Of a stretch of 64,000 nucleotides of DNA, positions 8,157-17,765 are shown one piece after another (positions within the stretch are counted from its first letter, which is position 1; every line of letters starts with the position of its first letter). The stretch covers positions 1 through 64,000 of the forward strand of contig NZ_JAEACP010000002.1 in the NCBI RefSeq assembly GCF_015999335.1, given 5' to 3'. The DNA is from Tabrizicola soli (GTDB lineage Bacteria > Pseudomonadota > Alphaproteobacteria > Rhodobacterales > Rhodobacteraceae). A program made the position numbers and the translations under genes. The notes under the pieces are model-generated. The model searched no databases and was not told the origin of the DNA. It saw nothing but the letters and a program-made list of their open reading frames with translations.

Positions 8157-9521
8157 TCAGCCCACCAGGGCCAGGATCGCGGCCCAGTTCCACCACAGAG
8201 CCAGCGCCATGCAGACCGCCCCGAGAACGGCGAAGGCCAGGTCGTGCAGCGGATCCCAGGCTCCGTGCCACGCCACCAGCCAGACCAGCGCCGGATAGGC
8301 TGCGACCAGTGCGAGGAACTGGCCGACCAGCGCCCAGAAAAGCCCGCCCGCCTGCACCCCGAGAAGAAGTCCGGCCCCGACCAGCGTCGCCTTCAGCGCC
8401 GTGACGATGAAGAATTTCTGCGAATCCCCCGCCGCCAGCGCGGCATGGTCATAGGTCAGGCCTATGATCACCGGGACCTGGATGCAGGCGACCAGCACCA
8501 CGACCGCACCCGCATCTTGGTAGCGCGCATCGTAGAGCAATCCGACCAGCCAGGGGCCAAGCAGGGCCGCAAGCGTCGTCATCGCGATCAGTCCGCCGCT
8601 GACCAGGACCCGCATCCGGCGCAGCTTCAGGAAATTGTCGCGCGACTGGCCGGGGGGGCGTTCGCGGTAGATCGGGATGAGCATCCGCACGATCGCGACG
8701 CCGCCCAGCATGGCCGGGAAGCTGCCCAGGAAGAAGCCGATGTTGTAGATGCCGAAGGCATCCAGCGGCAGGAACTTGCCCAGAACGAGCTTGTCGCCCT
8801 GGGCCAGGAAGAAACCGAAGATCGAGCTGACGAAGATCCACTTGCCGAAATGCACCAACTCGCGGACGGCGGGCCCCTCCCAGCGCAGACGGTTGCGCTG
8901 GCCCGGCAGATAGAGCGCCGCCAGCAGCACCTGCAGCGCCGCCCCCGCCAGGCTGCCCAGCACCAGCGCCCAGACCGAGCGCAGCCAGGCCGCAAGGGCG
9001 ACCATCACCACCAGCGACAGGACCTGCGCCGCCAGATCCAGAAGCATCAGCCGCCCCAGCCGCAGATGCCGGCTCGCGGTATCGCGCCGGGTCGGCATCA
9101 GGCCCAGGACCAGGAACTGCACCGAAGCCAAAGCCAGCATCCCGGCCAGAAGCGGCTCTTCATAGAAGGAGGCGACGGGCCGGGCCAGCGCGCAGCAGGC
9201 AAGGAACAGCAGGAGACCGCGCAGGATCTGCAGCGTCCAGGCCGTGTCCAGGAAGTCGGGCTCGTCGCCGCGCGGGCTGCGGGCGATGGCCGGTCCGGTG
9301 CCGAGGTCAGAGAACATCGACAGGCCGACCAGGAAGACGGTGACCAGCGCCATCAGGCCGAAGGCCTCGGGGAACAGAAGCCGGGTGAGGATGAGGTTCG
9401 ACAACAGCCGCAAGAGCTGCGACAGGCCGAAGCTGCCGACCGACAGAACCGCTCCGCGCAGGACCTTGGCCGTGAGGCTGGCGCCGCTGAAGAGGCCGCT
9501 GATCCGCACGCCCGGGGTCAC
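8157..9521 (-). CDS. Polysaccharide flippase, MOP/Wzx-like
   Basis: This 454-residue protein has about 12-14 hydrophobic helices and the polysaccharide-biosynthesis (MOP superfamily) organisation. It begins with an RGAVLSVGSFGLSQLLRLLSNLILTRLLFP-type N-terminus, as in lipopolysaccharide biosynthesis WzxC-like exporters. It would move the undecaprenyl-linked repeat unit across the inner membrane. The length is normal for the family. It is transcribed in the same direction as the SGNH hydrolase upstream (gap about 200 bases). Confidence 0.87.
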   Translation of the reverse strand: MTPGVRISGLFSGASLTAKVLRGAVLSVGSFGLSQLLRLLSNLILTRLLFPEAFGLMALVTVFLVGLSMFSDLGTGPAIARSPRGDEPDFLDTAWTLQILRGLLLFLACCALARPVASFYEEPLLAGMLALASVQFLVLGLMPTRRDTASRHLRLGRLMLLDLAAQVLSLVVMVALAAWLRSVWALVLGSLAGAALQVLLAALYLPGQRNRLRWEGPAVRELVHFGKWIFVSSIFGFFLAQGDKLVLGKFLPLDAFGIYNIGFFLGSFPAMLGGVAIVRMLIPIYRERPPGQSRDNFLKLRRMRVLVSGGLIAMTTLAALLGPWLVGLLYDARYQDAGAVVVLVACIQVPVIIGLTYDHAALAAGDSQKFFIVTALKATLVGAGLLLGVQAGGLFWALVGQFLALVAAYPALVWLVAWHGAWDPLHDLAFAVLGAVCMALALWWNWAAILALVG

Positions 9522-9725
9522 GCCGCGCCCGTCACGGTTCCGGCGCAGCGGGCAGAGGGCTTGGGCAACGCGTCATACTCGCCAGGGCTGCGCATTCTCA
9601 CCGCGTTCATCGCAGGACCCCGCCCCGCACGGCGGTCCGATCGCCGGCACGATACGCCTGCGCCGCGCTTGGCCGCAAGGCCCCGGCGGCCGGCGAGGGC
9701 GGCAGCCCTGCGGATCGCCTGACGC

Positions 9726-10631
9726 TCATCCGGCCGGAACGCCGCTGCGGTGGTAGGTTCGGGCGACCTCCCAGGCGATCCGCTTGAAATAGCGGGCCTG
9801 TTCGCGGCTGAGCGTGTCGCCGGGAACGGCCAGCCGGTCGGGCAGTTCGGCCGGATCGCGCTGGTAGATGACCGCATAGACAAGGCAGGTGACCGCATAG
9901 CGTCCCAGGTCGTTCAGGTGGATGTCGTCCTCGAAGACATCCTCGATCGAGGCAAGGCCGGGGGCCGCGCCCGCTGCGATGTCGTCGTAAAGCCGCAGCA
10001 TCATGCGATGGCCGGGGATCATGTAGACCGGCGGCATCCCCTGCGGGCGGTTGGCGTTGGCATCGTCCTGCATCCGTTCCCAGCGCGCGCCGTCCTGCTC
10101 CAGCCGCTCGCGGAAGGGAATCCCTGCCTGGTCCTGGCCGGGGCCGGGGTCCTGCAGCCCGGTCCAGGTCGAATAGAGCATGACCTCTGCGCCCCTGCCG
10201 CCATTGCCGCGCGTCCAGGCATGATCGACCCAGAGGCCCAGGTAATGCAGCGTGTCGTCGCGGAAATAGTCCTCGTTCGTCGTCAGCGGCACCGCCTCGG
10301 TGATCACCAGAAGCTCGAACTCGTCGATGTTCAGCCGGGCGTCGGGATAGTCGGTGGCATGATCCCAGCGCCAGCGCATCGGCGAGCCGGGGATGGTGCG
10401 GGCGTGGATCGTCTCGTAGGGGTTCGTTCCCGGCCGGGTTGCCGTGGCCAGGATCAACCGCCCTGGCCAGGGATGGGCGCCGTAGGTATCCGTGAGGCTG
10501 TGCCCGCTGTGGATCTGCCGCACCGTGAGCGGGCTGGCCTTTCGCGGCGGCAGGTCCTGCGCAACGGCCAGTCCCGTCAGGAGGAGAAGTCCCGCCAGCG
10601 CCTTGCCGGCCTGGATGAGATAGCTGTTCAT
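9726..10631 (-). CDS. Exported SGNH-type hydrolase/acyl esterase, paralogue 1
   Basis: This 301-residue protein has an N-terminal signal peptide (about 1-24, ending AVAQ). The block-I motif HSGHSLTD (Ser45) and the C-terminal FEDDIHLNDLGRYA supply a Ser and an Asp/His pair as in SGNH hydrolases, with GHSL in place of GDSL. It is probably periplasmic and could add or remove acyl groups on the polymer. The start is chosen for a GGGAGG site. A related protein is encoded at 22771-23697 in the PKS/NRPS operon, sharing GHSL and DQIHLNDLG. Confidence 0.75.
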   Translation of the reverse strand: MNSYLIQAGKALAGLLLLTGLAVAQDLPPRKASPLTVRQIHSGHSLTDTYGAHPWPGRLILATATRPGTNPYETIHARTIPGSPMRWRWDHATDYPDARLNIDEFELLVITEAVPLTTNEDYFRDDTLHYLGLWVDHAWTRGNGGRGAEVMLYSTWTGLQDPGPGQDQAGIPFRERLEQDGARWERMQDDANANRPQGMPPVYMIPGHRMMLRLYDDIAAGAAPGLASIEDVFEDDIHLNDLGRYAVTCLVYAVIYQRDPAELPDRLAVPGDTLSREQARYFKRIAWEVARTYHRSGVPAG

Positions 10632-10654
10632 TCGCGTTCCTCCCTTTGCCGACA

Positions 10655-11500
10655 TCATCGCCCCCGCGTCCAGTCCCCGGAATGGCGCTGCAGGCGCACG
10701 GCGACATGGACGGCGAGATAGGCCGCCAGACCCAGCGGATCCGAAAGCGCAAGCCTGGCGAGAAGGGCCGGCGTCACCGGAGCCTTGCCCTCATTCGCAA
10801 GCAGGCGCGGAAAGCGATCGGCAATCTGCGCCACCCCCGCATCCTGCCTGCGCCGGACCCGGACCAGTCTCGCAAAACCCTCGACCATGGGCCAGTGGTA
10901 GCTCACCGGCACCTCGTGACGCTCGTCGGGGCGAAACTGCAGCCGCGCGAAGGTATCGTCCGAGATGATCTCCGGCCAGTCACCCCAGCGCGACCGTCCC
11001 GGCCGGTTCAGCGCGAACAGGCCGGCCCCGACCGCACCCGACCGCACGAAGGGCAGGCGCGCCCAGATCCGGGCATAGGCTCGGGTGAAGCGGCTTTTTG
11101 CGGGCGCGATGGCGAGACGGCCGGTGGCATAGCGCGGAACCGGGGTGTCCAGCGCCTCGGCCAGCGCGGCAAGGAGGCCCTGGTCGCAGGTCACATCGGC
11201 GTCGAGATAGGCCAGCGCGCCGCCGCTCGCTGCGGTTTCGCCCGCCGCAAGGGCGCCAAGCTTGCCGCCTTGCTCCAGTTCCAGCACGACCAGCCGCCAG
11301 CCGCGCGCGGCGAAGGCGGGCGCAGAGGACCGGGCGCGACCCGCCGTGTCGTCGGTGCAGCCATTGGCCACCACGATCACCTCGACCGGGCCGGTCGCCG
11401 GTTCCGCCTGCCCCGCCAGCGCCGCCAGGCAGGGGCCGATCCAGGCCCCCTCGTTGCGCGCGGCGATCAGGACGGTCAACGCCGGAACAGGGGGAGTCAT
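10655..11500 (-). CDS. Glycosyltransferase family 2
   Basis: This 281-residue GT2 enzyme has the N-terminal LTVLIAARNEGAWIGPCL, VANGCTDDT and the metal-binding LDADVTCD. A later ISDDTFARLQF fits the acceptor/catalytic region. The start at 11500 follows an AGGA site; the frame continues upstream without coding character. It is transcribed toward the SGNH hydrolase with about 23 bases between them, so the two and the flippase may form one operon. Confidence 0.85.
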   Translation of the reverse strand: MTPPVPALTVLIAARNEGAWIGPCLAALAGQAEPATGPVEVIVVANGCTDDTAGRARSSAPAFAARGWRLVVLELEQGGKLGALAAGETAASGGALAYLDADVTCDQGLLAALAEALDTPVPRYATGRLAIAPAKSRFTRAYARIWARLPFVRSGAVGAGLFALNRPGRSRWGDWPEIISDDTFARLQFRPDERHEVPVSYHWPMVEGFARLVRVRRRQDAGVAQIADRFPRLLANEGKAPVTPALLARLALSDPLGLAAYLAVHVAVRLQRHSGDWTRGR

Positions 11501-11777
11501 CAGCGGTCCTGGCAGAAGGATTTGCCCTGCGAGCATATGCCCGGCCGGTCGAAAGGCAAGCGGGCCGGGCAAAGCGGAAACAATGCGCAAGATGGCGGGA
11601 GGCGACGCGGAAGAAAGGCGACAATGGCCGCGGCGCGACCGGAATCGCTTCAGACCGGCGGGATCCCGTGCTAGCGTCGGGCCGAATTGAGCCATGAGTC
11701 CATATATTTGGCGCAGGGCCCGGGGATGCGACGGCCGCCTGTCCCTGGCAGCGATCCTGCGCCGGACAGGAGTGATG

Positions 11778-12887
11778 ATGAGCCGGAAGATCAAGGTCGG
11801 CCTGGCCGGCCTCGGCAAGATGGGGCTGTCGCATTTTGCCCTGGTGAACGCCCATCCCGATACCGAGACGGTGGCCTGCGACGCGACCGGAATGCTGGTC
11901 GACATGCTGTCGCGCAATATCTCGAACCGGCTTTACCGCGATTACGACCGGATGCTGGCGAAAGAGCAGCTGGACGCGGTGGTGATCAGCACGCCATCGC
12001 GGCTGCATGGCGGCATGGTGCGCGCCGCACTGGATCGCGGGATCCATGTCTTCTGCGAGAAACCCTTCTGCCTGGACTGGCGCGAATCCGAGGCGCTGGC
12101 CGATCTGGCCGAGGCCCGGGGGCTGGTGGGCCAGGTCGGCTATCACTACCGCCATGTGGGCGCCATGCGCGAGATGAAGCGGGTCGTCGAGGCCGGGGCA
12201 CTGGGCCGGATCACCCATGTCCTGGCCGAAGCCTATGGCCCGGTCGTCCTGCGCCCGAAAAAGCAGACCTGGCGCAGCCGCAAGTCCGAGGGCGGCGGCT
12301 GCCTATACGACTATGCCGCCCACCCCCTCAATCTGCTCAACTGGCTGTTCGGCGCGCCCGAGCGCGTGTCGGGCAGCGTGCTGGGCAGCGTCTTCTCGGA
12401 CGAGATCGACGACGAGGTCTTCGCCACCCTCTCCTTCCCCGGCGGCACGACCGCGCAGCTTTCGGTCAACTGGAGCGACGAGAGCCACCGCAAGATGTCG
12501 ACGAAGCTGTCGCTGATCGGGACGAACGGGCGGATCAACGTCGACCGGCAGGAATGTCAGGTCTACCTGCGCGCGCCGGTCGCGGGCCTGCCGGGTTATG
12601 GCAAGGGCTGGACGGTGCGCTACACCACCGAGCTGACCGAGGACCCCTGGTTCTACCTGCGGGGCGAGGAATATTCGCACCAGATCGACGATTTCGTCCG
12701 CGCGGTCCGCGACGGGGCCGGGCGTGCCGGGGAAAACGACTTCCGCTCGGCCGCGTTGACCGACCGGACCATCGCGATGATCCTGGCCGATGCCGCCGGC
12801 GAGACGGCCGCCGCCCCGGCTGCCCTTCCGCAGCCCCCGGCCGCGCGCCGCGGGCTGGGCTGGTTCATGCGCGGGCGGGAAGGCTGA
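11778..12887 (+). CDS. Gfo/Idh/MocA family sugar oxidoreductase
   Basis: This 369-residue NAD(P)-dependent oxidoreductase has the Rossmann motif VGLAGLGKMGLSH at the N-terminus, the family motif CEKPF near residue 95, and the C-terminal alpha/beta domain with GGCLYDYAAHPLNLLNWLFG. It probably oxidises or epimerises a nucleotide-linked sugar for the EPS. Two adjacent ATGs exist (11775, 11778); the second has better spacing from AGGAG. It heads a three-gene plus-strand operon with the next protein and the WecG-type transferase. Confidence 0.87.
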   Translation: MSRKIKVGLAGLGKMGLSHFALVNAHPDTETVACDATGMLVDMLSRNISNRLYRDYDRMLAKEQLDAVVISTPSRLHGGMVRAALDRGIHVFCEKPFCLDWRESEALADLAEARGLVGQVGYHYRHVGAMREMKRVVEAGALGRITHVLAEAYGPVVLRPKKQTWRSRKSEGGGCLYDYAAHPLNLLNWLFGAPERVSGSVLGSVFSDEIDDEVFATLSFPGGTTAQLSVNWSDESHRKMSTKLSLIGTNGRINVDRQECQVYLRAPVAGLPGYGKGWTVRYTTELTEDPWFYLRGEEYSHQIDDFVRAVRDGAGRAGENDFRSAALTDRTIAMILADAAGETAAAPAALPQPPAARRGLGWFMRGREG

Positions 12888-12898
12888 GGAGGATGGGA

Positions 12899-13783
12899 AT
12901 GGACAGGCTGCTTTTCGGCGACAACCAGTTCTTCGGCATCAACCACATGTCCGAGGAAAAGGCCCGCGCCCAGGCCATGCGTTTCCAGGATACGGACGCG
13001 ATCATGGCGGTCCTCGATGCGGCCTATGACGCGGGCATCCGCACCTTCATGTGCACCACCCACGACCGCATCGCCGAGGTCTGCGACCGGGTCCGGGCCA
13101 ATCCTGCCCGCTATGCCGATTTCCAATTCTATCCCTGCATGCCCTATGCCCACAAATACGCCAATGCGGTGACCGAGCACGGGATGTTCGGCGCGCTGAG
13201 CCAGTTCATGCCGGAAGAGGGCCTGTTCCGCACCGCACTGCGCGGCGGGGCGGCGCTGGCGGCGAAGGATGTCGAGGGCATCGCGAAGCTGCTGATCGAC
13301 GTCGAGATGAAGATGTTCGCCGGGCTGAAGACTCCGGTGGTGCTGATCCAGAACGTCTTCACCGACCTCCTTCTCGGCATGGGCTACACCCGCGCCTTCC
13401 GGGTCTTCCACGACCATGTGCGCGACCGCTACGGCGCCGAGGCCGGGTTCATCACCATGAACCTGCCGATGCTGCACCGGGCGCTCGAGGCCGAGGGGAT
13501 CGAGAATCCGATCATCTGCAGCAATATCAACAAGATCGGTTTCCGCATGTGCGGCGGGCCCGAGCTGTATGCCGAGGTGCTGCGCAGTGGGCGGGTCCGG
13601 GCCATCGCCATGTCGGTCCTCGCCTCGGGCGCGATCCCGGCCGAGGAAGCGATCGAATGGGTCGCGAACCTTCCCGGCGTTCAGTCGATCGTCTTCGGCG
13701 CCTCCGGCCGGGGCAATATCCTGAACACCCGCGACCTGGTGGCCCGCCACTTCCCGGCCGCGCCCGAGCCGGCGGAGGCCTGA
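12899..13783 (+). CDS. Conserved protein of unknown function, possible TIM-barrel/aldo-keto-reductase relative
   Basis: This 294-residue soluble protein starts MDRLLFGDNQFFGINHMS. It has repeating strand-helix spacing and ends with IAMSVLASGAIPAEEAIEWV and SIVFGASGRGNI, which recalls the C-terminal cofactor region of aldo/keto reductases. The usual catalytic Asp-Tyr-Lys-His set was not confidently located, so the enzyme activity is open. The start at 12899 is chosen because GAGGAGG lies six bases upstream; the ATG at 12893 abuts that site. It sits between a sugar oxidoreductase and a WecG-type transferase, with very short gaps, so a role in making or handling the EPS sugar is likely. Confidence 0.65.
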   Translation: MDRLLFGDNQFFGINHMSEEKARAQAMRFQDTDAIMAVLDAAYDAGIRTFMCTTHDRIAEVCDRVRANPARYADFQFYPCMPYAHKYANAVTEHGMFGALSQFMPEEGLFRTALRGGAALAAKDVEGIAKLLIDVEMKMFAGLKTPVVLIQNVFTDLLLGMGYTRAFRVFHDHVRDRYGAEAGFITMNLPMLHRALEAEGIENPIICSNINKIGFRMCGGPELYAEVLRSGRVRAIAMSVLASGAIPAEEAIEWVANLPGVQSIVFGASGRGNILNTRDLVARHFPAAPEPAEA

Positions 13784-13786
13784 GCC

Positions 13787-14599
13787 ATGGACAGCCGCAT
13801 GAATACCGACCTGCCCCTCACCGCCTCGCCCGTGCCCGCCCGGAAGCTGCGCCGGGTGCCGGTGCTGAACGCCTTCGTCCACGACGTGACGATGGACGAC
13901 GTGCTTGGCCTGCGCGAGGGGCTGTTGCTGACCCTGCATGTCGACATGCTGATGAAGCTGCAGAAGGACCGTGAGTTCCACGACATCCTCGACCAGTTCG
14001 ACATGGTGACCTGCGACAGCCAGATCCTGTATTTCGCGCTGAAGTTCCTGGGCACCCCGGTGCGCGAGCGGGTGTCGGGCTCGGACTATTTCCCGCTGTT
14101 CTACACCCGCTACCGCGACGATCCTTCGGTGACGGTGTTCCTGATGGGCGGCAAGCTGGGCATCGCGGACATCGCCGCGCGCAACATCAACGCTAAGGCC
14201 GGGCGCGACTTCGTGGTGGGCACCTCGGCGCCCCCCTTCGACTTCGACCGCGACCCGGCCGAGATCGACCGGATGATCGAGGCGGTGAACGCCTCGGGGG
14301 CGACGGTGCTGCTGGTCGGCCTCGGCGGCGGTAGGCAGGAGAAGTTCATCATCCGCTACCGCGACCGCTTTCCCAACGTGCGCCTGTTCCTGCCCCTGGG
14401 CGGGACGATCGACTATGAGGCCGGCACCTTCCGCCGCCCCCCGGCCTGGGTCACCAATGCGGGGCTGGAATGGCTCTACCGCCTGGTGAAGGAACCGCGG
14501 CAGCGCTGGCATCGCTATGTCGTGCACGAGCCCCCGGTGATCCCGCTTCTGATCCGGCAGAAACTGGGACGCTACCGGGACCCGTTCGGCAAGGATTAA
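13787..14599 (+). CDS. WecG/TagA/CpsF family glycosyltransferase (GT26)
   Basis: This 270-residue GT26 enzyme carries the family motifs LTLHVDMLMKLQKD, MVTCDSQILYFALKFLG, RVSGSDYF, and LLVGLGGGRQEKFIIRYRDRFPNVRLFLPLGG. Members transfer ManNAcA, ManNAc or glucose to lipid-linked acceptors. The start follows GGAGG with eight bases of spacing, three bases after the stop of the unknown protein, so the genes are coupled. It is convergent with the epimerase gene. Confidence 0.92.
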   Translation: MDSRMNTDLPLTASPVPARKLRRVPVLNAFVHDVTMDDVLGLREGLLLTLHVDMLMKLQKDREFHDILDQFDMVTCDSQILYFALKFLGTPVRERVSGSDYFPLFYTRYRDDPSVTVFLMGGKLGIADIAARNINAKAGRDFVVGTSAPPFDFDRDPAEIDRMIEAVNASGATVLLVGLGGGRQEKFIIRYRDRFPNVRLFLPLGGTIDYEAGTFRRPPAWVTNAGLEWLYRLVKEPRQRWHRYVVHEPPVIPLLIRQKLGRYRDPFGKD

Positions 14600-14608
14600 C
14601 CACCCGCC

Positions 14609-15526
14609 TCAGCGACCGTCGCGCAGGCGTGAAAGCCCCTCGTCGAGGCGCATCCCTGCGCTGACGCCTAGCGCGGCCTCGGCGCGGGCGGGGTCGCCGA
14701 GGGAATGGCGGATGTCGCCCAGGCGTGGGGCGGCATGCAGGATCTCGGGCGTGCGGCCATGCAGCCGGGCCAGGGTTCCGACCAGATCCAAGAGGGTCGT
14801 CGGGCGGCCGGTGCAGACGTTGAACACCTGGCCCGCCAGCCCCGGCGCGCGCTCCATCGCCGCCAGAAGGAAGCGGATCACGTCCTCGACGAAGACGAAG
14901 TCGCGCGTCTGCTGCCCGTCGCCGAAGATCGTCACCGGCAGGCCGCGCGCCAGCCGGTCGTGGAAGATCGAGATCACCCCGGAATAGGCCGAGGCCGGGT
15001 CCTGCCGGGGTCCGTAGATGTTGAACGGCCGCAGACCCACGGTGGGTACGCCATGCACGCTCCAGGCAATCCGGCCATGCAGTTCCGAGCCGTACTTGTC
15101 CGCGCCATAGGCGGTCAGGGGCCGGGCCGCGCGGCCCTCGTCGACCCGGCCCTCGCCCGCATCGCCATAGATCGCGGCCGAGGAGATGTAGACGACGGGA
15201 AGCCGCCCGGCGCGGGCCGCGGTCTCGAGCAGGATCACCGTGCCGGTCTGGTTGGTCAGGTGCCCGGCATGCCAGTTCTCGTTGCACCAGGCGACCGAGG
15301 CCGCACCCGCCAGGTGGTAGACGCCGGCGCAGCCCCGGATCGCCTGGGCCACCGCCTCGGGATCGGCGACGTCGCCCTCGACCAAGCGGGCCCCCGGCGG
15401 CAGGTTCTCGCGCTTGCCGGAGGACAGGTTGTCCAGCACCACCACGCGGTCCCCACCGGCGATCAGCGCCTCGGCCAGATGCGAGCCGACGAAGCCGCAG
15501 CCGCCGGTGACCAGATACTCCGCCAT
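14609..15526 (-). CDS. NAD-dependent nucleotide-sugar epimerase/dehydratase
   Basis: This 305-residue extended SDR protein has the NAD-binding LVTGGCGFVGSHLAEAL, the active-site YGADKY (Tyr-x3-Lys) with preceding ISSAAIYGD, and RPFNIYGPRQDP. These are typical of UDP-glucose/UDP-GlcNAc 4-epimerases and related dehydratases. It likely supplies a nucleotide sugar for the EPS. The start is supported by GAGAGGG. It is upstream-coupled (11-base gap) to the deacetylase gene on the same strand. Confidence 0.88.
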   Translation of the reverse strand: MAEYLVTGGCGFVGSHLAEALIAGGDRVVVLDNLSSGKRENLPPGARLVEGDVADPEAVAQAIRGCAGVYHLAGAASVAWCNENWHAGHLTNQTGTVILLETAARAGRLPVVYISSAAIYGDAGEGRVDEGRAARPLTAYGADKYGSELHGRIAWSVHGVPTVGLRPFNIYGPRQDPASAYSGVISIFHDRLARGLPVTIFGDGQQTRDFVFVEDVIRFLLAAMERAPGLAGQVFNVCTGRPTTLLDLVGTLARLHGRTPEILHAAPRLGDIRHSLGDPARAEAALGVSAGMRLDEGLSRLRDGR

Positions 15527-15537
15527 CGCACCCTCTC

Positions 15538-16518
15538 TCAGATTCCGACCAGACGCAGGGCAAGCCGTGCGGCATCGTCGTAACGCCCGACCGGCACCCG
15601 TGGCAAGGCATGCAAGTCCGCCCCCGCCCGCCACAGCCCGCCATCCAGCGCCGTCGATGTGAGGAACCCCACCTCTGCCGCGGCACGTCCCAGCGCCGCA
15701 TTGCGGTTGCCGTTCGGCCAGGCGAGATGCGCGATCTCCTGCCCGGTCCAGTCCTGCAGCAACCGGCGCGACCGGCGCAGGCTTTCGGACGCCTCGGCCA
15801 GGGAGATCTGGTCCAGGAGGTTGTGGCAATGGCTATGCGCGCCGATGGTCACCCAGGGGCTTGCGGCCAGCGCGGCAAGCTCCTCCCGCGTCAGGGGGGC
15901 GAGCGGCGGGCGCCCGGCGGGCAGCGGATGGTCGGCCAGGATCCGGTCGGCCAGATCCTCGCGCCGGTGGCGATCCACGCGTTTCAGCGTCTCGAGCAGG
16001 CCGCCCAGCACCGCCCAGCGCCCCGCCCCCGGCGCGGCCGGAAGCCGCCAGTGCCCGAGGCCCGGCAGATCGACCTCATGCGCGCCCGACCCGAGCGCGC
16101 CCATGACCCGGTCGAACCAGTAGGGCCGCCCGGTCTCGATCTGGCCGGTGGCGACATAGATCGTGACCGGCAGGCAGAGCGCGTCCAACAGCGGCAGGAG
16201 GTGATGGAACAGGCCCGCCTCGCCATCGTCGAAGGTCAGCACCGCGCGCGGCCGCCCGGCCCGGCTCCGGCCCGGTCCGGCCGCCAATGCCGCGTCGAGG
16301 GTGACGATCTCGTAATGGCGCGCCAGCCAGGCGACCTGGGTGCGGAAGTCGGACAGCCGCAGCACGGTCCAGGCATCCGGCCCGCCCCGGTCGGGCCCCA
16401 GCGTGTGGTAGCACAGGACACTGACCGGATCCTCGCGCAAGGCGCGGGCGCGCAGCATCGCCTGCACCGGCGCGAGGCCGAGCGCCGCGCGCAGCGTCCG
16501 CTTCACGCCGGCCTTCAC
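15538..16518 (-). CDS. Polysaccharide deacetylase (NodB homology domain)
   Basis: This 326-residue protein has the metal and catalytic motif LTFDDGE (Asp97-Asp98), the metal-binding TIGAHSHCHN (His228, His232 region) and LAWPNGNRN near the C-terminus. These are the standard NodB signatures of carbohydrate esterase family 4. It removes acetyl groups from N-acetylated sugars. No clear signal peptide is seen; it may act in the cytoplasm or be exported by another route. Its start overlaps the stop of the GT4 gene by four bases (ATGA). Confidence 0.88.
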   Translation of the reverse strand: MKAGVKRTLRAALGLAPVQAMLRARALREDPVSVLCYHTLGPDRGGPDAWTVLRLSDFRTQVAWLARHYEIVTLDAALAAGPGRSRAGRPRAVLTFDDGEAGLFHHLLPLLDALCLPVTIYVATGQIETGRPYWFDRVMGALGSGAHEVDLPGLGHWRLPAAPGAGRWAVLGGLLETLKRVDRHRREDLADRILADHPLPAGRPPLAPLTREELAALAASPWVTIGAHSHCHNLLDQISLAEASESLRRSRRLLQDWTGQEIAHLAWPNGNRNAALGRAAAEVGFLTSTALDGGLWRAGADLHALPRVPVGRYDDAARLALRLVGI

Positions 16519-17765
16519 GCCCCGTCTCCGGCGAAAAGTCGGCGCAGGCGGGCAGCCTCGGTATCGGCAAGATGCTGTTCGCGCACCCGCGCGATCCCGA
16601 TGCGGCCCATCTCCTCCAGACGTGCGGCCGGGGTATCCAGCGCCTCGGCCAGGGTGCGGGCCAGGCCCTCCGTGTCGCCCGCCGGGACCAGCCAGCCGGT
16701 CCGGCCGTTCTCGATCAGCTCCGGGATCCCCGCGATATAGGTCGAGACCGCCGGGCGGCCCTGGGCAAGCGATTCCATCAGGACCACCGGCAGCCCCTCC
16801 ATCAGGCTGGGCTGGACGATGATCGTGGCCGCGCCGATCAGGCGGCGCACCTCGTCACTGCCGATCCAGCCGGTGATCCGCACCCGATCCTGCAGGCCGC
16901 TTTCGCGGATCCGACCCTCGATCAGGGCGCGCAACTCGCCGTCCCCCGCCAGGACCAGCCGCAGGTCGGGCCGGTCCAGCGCGGCGAAAGCCTCCAGCAG
17001 GACCAGATGGCCCTTCTCGGCGCTGAGCCGGCCGATGCAAAGGAGTGTCGGCCGGTCCGGCGGGGGCGGCGGCGCGCTGGCGAAGAAGCCCTCGTCCAGG
17101 CCGCAATGCACCAGGGCCAGCTTCGGCCAGTCCTGCGGCGGCAGCCAGCGCATCAGCTGCCCGCGGATATAATGCGACACCGTGACCACGAAACGCGCCG
17201 CCGCGACCTTGCGCGGCAGCGACCAGCCCAGGACATTGTCGATTTCGTCCGCGCCGTGCACGGTAAAGCTGTAGGGCGGCCCGCCCAGAAGGCGGGTCAG
17301 ATAGGCGATATCGGTGGAGTTGGTGCCGAAATGCGCATGCAGATGGGTGGCCGCCGACTTCTCCAGCCAGAGGCTCAGCCGACAGGCGAAGGCGAACCAG
17401 ACCAGATGGTGCGGCAGCGAGCGGACCGAATGGCGCGACATCGCCACCGCAGCCGCCAGCGCCCGGAAGGCCGCGCCGGGGCGTCGGAGGCAGGTCCGCA
17501 CCACCGGGGCAAGCAGCGCCCGAAGCCCGCCCTGCAACAGATAGCGCGTGCGGGCGCGCTCGGCCTCGTCCGTGGGATCCGCCACTTCGGCATCCCAGCC
17601 CCGGATCGAGAAGCGCAGGACAGTCACCCCCTGCCGCTCCAGCGCAAGGATCTCGCGCCGGATGAAGGTGTGGCTGACCTTGGGATACTGGTTCACCAGA
17701 TAGGCGACTGTCCCTCCGGCGGGCGGCATGTCGGTGGCCGGTCTCGCCCTGAAATGCGCTTCCAT
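16515..17765 (-). CDS. Glycosyltransferase family 4
   Basis: This 416-residue GT-B enzyme has an acceptor-binding N-terminal domain (VAYLVNQYPKVSHTFIRREI) and the C-terminal donor-site motifs LLCIGRLSAEKG, LVLAGDGELR, VQPSLMEGLPVVLMESLA and STYIAGIPELI. The E-x7-E pair in the penultimate block is intact. The start is chosen at the ATG preceded by CAGGAG; the frame extends to 18221 without coding support. It is divergent from the GT4 gene at 17947. Confidence 0.92.
   Translation of the reverse strand: MEAHFRARPATDMPPAGGTVAYLVNQYPKVSHTFIRREILALERQGVTVLRFSIRGWDAEVADPTDEAERARTRYLLQGGLRALLAPVVRTCLRRPGAAFRALAAAVAMSRHSVRSLPHHLVWFAFACRLSLWLEKSAATHLHAHFGTNSTDIAYLTRLLGGPPYSFTVHGADEIDNVLGWSLPRKVAAARFVVTVSHYIRGQLMRWLPPQDWPKLALVHCGLDEGFFASAPPPPPDRPTLLCIGRLSAEKGHLVLLEAFAALDRPDLRLVLAGDGELRALIEGRIRESGLQDRVRITGWIGSDEVRRLIGAATIIVQPSLMEGLPVVLMESLAQGRPAVSTYIAGIPELIENGRTGWLVPAGDTEGLARTLAEALDTPAARLEEMGRIGIARVREQHLADTEAARLRRLFAGDGA

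Noticed and set aside
9522-9725. A small gene between the flippase and the SGNH hydrolase
   Set aside because: Frames here are extensions of shadows, with no ribosome-binding site or recognisable protein.
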